Shown here piece after piece: positions 63,577 to 64,000 of a stretch of 64,000 nt of DNA; positions within the stretch are counted from its first letter, which is position 1, and each line of letters opens with the position of its first letter. A program made the translations under genes and the position numbers. The notes under the pieces are model-generated. The model worked only from the letters and a program-made list of their open reading frames with translations, did not search any database and was not told the origin of the DNA. This DNA is from Candidatus Competibacteraceae bacterium (GTDB lineage Bacteria > Pseudomonadota > Gammaproteobacteria > Competibacterales > Competibacteraceae), in the NCBI GenBank assembly GCA_016699715.1, contig CP065007.1:1-64000 (forward strand), written 5' to 3'.

Positions 63577-64000
63577 TCAGGGGCGTTCATCCGCGGTGTC
63601 TTTCGCTCTCGGCAACAAATCCTCGCGGTTGATACCTAGATATAGCGCGGTGGCGCTGGCGATGTAAATGGACGAGTAAGTGCCGACCAGGATGCCGACG
63701 ATCATGGCGATCGAGAAACCATGCATCACCGTGCCGCCGAGGAAGTACAGGACGATGACCGACAGCAAAGTGGCCAGACTGGTCATGATGGTGCGCGCGA
63801 GCGTCTCGTTGATCGAACGGTTCATGATCTCCAGCACCGATCCCTTGCGCCGCTTGCGGAAGTTTTCGCGGATTCGGTCCAGCACTACCACGGTGTCGTT
63901 GACTGAATAGCCGATCACCGCCAGCACCGCCGCCAGCACCGTCAGATCGAATTCGAGATGGAGCAGCGAAAACCAACCCACGGTGAAGATCACATCGTGG
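63577..64000 (-). CDS. secF: protein translocase subunit SecF, C-terminal part (runs off the window)
   Basis: The reading frame enters from the right edge of the window and shows VIGYSVNDTVVVLDRIRENF, RSINETLARTIMTSLATLLS and FLGGTVMHGFSIAMIVGILV, the conserved SecF membrane core. It ends at 63577 with a short charged tail. SecF, with SecD, uses the proton gradient to assist protein export. The N-terminal part is outside the window. Confidence 0.95.
   Translation of the reverse strand, partial: HDVIFTVGWFSLLHLEFDLTVLAAVLAVIGYSVNDTVVVLDRIRENFRKRRKGSVLEIMNRSINETLARTIMTSLATLLSVIVLYFLGGTVMHGFSIAMIVGILVGTYSSIYIASATALYLGINREDLLPRAKDTADERP

Overview
The window is a 64 kb chromosomal piece of a GC-rich gammaproteobacterium. 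It carries typical housekeeping genes of that class: ftsY and rpoH, a recJ - rpfE-like - hom - alaC block, tesA beside a YbbA/YbbP-type transporter, nnr-tsaE, a Zur-controlled zinc importer and dksA. The many sensory proteins, the TIR-type protein and the small secreted peptides would fit a Competibacter-like lineage, but that assignment is an inference.

Layout. 1-4 kb: a TIR-domain gene, an Hsp20 gene and ptsP, all recognisable but broken by many frameshifts. 4-10 kb: a FieF-type metal exporter, an MscS-type channel, a secreted M23 peptidase, an NAD(P)-binding protein, a 2[4Fe-4S] ferredoxin and coaD. 10.2-15.3 kb: a two-component system with a small secreted protein, a serine-recombinase remnant and a di-heme cytochrome; this block lies between coaD and rsmD, which are often neighbours. 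15.4-20.8 kb: rsmD with two M16 peptidase-like genes, and an orphan Cache-HAMP receptor with a small companion protein. 20.8-22.2 kb: a complete IS4-family element with terminal repeats and a 9-bp target duplication. 22.6-33.5 kb: an FHA/sigma54 activator, an AAA ATPase with a nuclease-like tail, queG, nnr-tsaE, a Uma2 protein, dksA, and znuA divergent from zur-znuC-znuB across two Zur boxes. 33.8-38.4 kb: a secreted 14-repeat protein, a 71-residue peptide with an export-type leader, and a PqqD-HprK-like fusion protein. 38.4-42.7 kb: an ABC transporter, tesA and a lipoprotein. 42.9-44.4 kb: an AT-rich island with a HEPN gene split by a MITE and a DUF433/PIN-like toxin-antitoxin pair. 44.5-49.3 kb: VOC, OsmC, a periplasmic protein, murB, rpoH (with a CIRCE operator) and ftsY. 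49.4-64 kb: a Ser/Thr kinase and a decayed copy of its start, N-formylglutamate amidohydrolase, a MASE1-GGDEF cyclase, recJ, rpfE-like, hom, alaC, ggt, a membrane-anchored receiver protein, a small membrane protein and the end of secF.

Several otherwise intact genes (mscS-like, coaD, response regulator, rsmD) are interrupted by a single-base change in a homopolymer. This looks more like read or assembly error than gene death. The HEPN gene is different: a 125-bp inverted-repeat element with a 9-bp duplication explains its break exactly. The most interesting items are the peptide plus PqqD-HprK locus, the MITE insertion, the CIRCE box on the rpoH promoter, the membrane-anchored receiver protein, and the two-component system with a proline-rich sensor and a small secreted neighbour. 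No tRNA, rRNA or CRISPR array was recognised.
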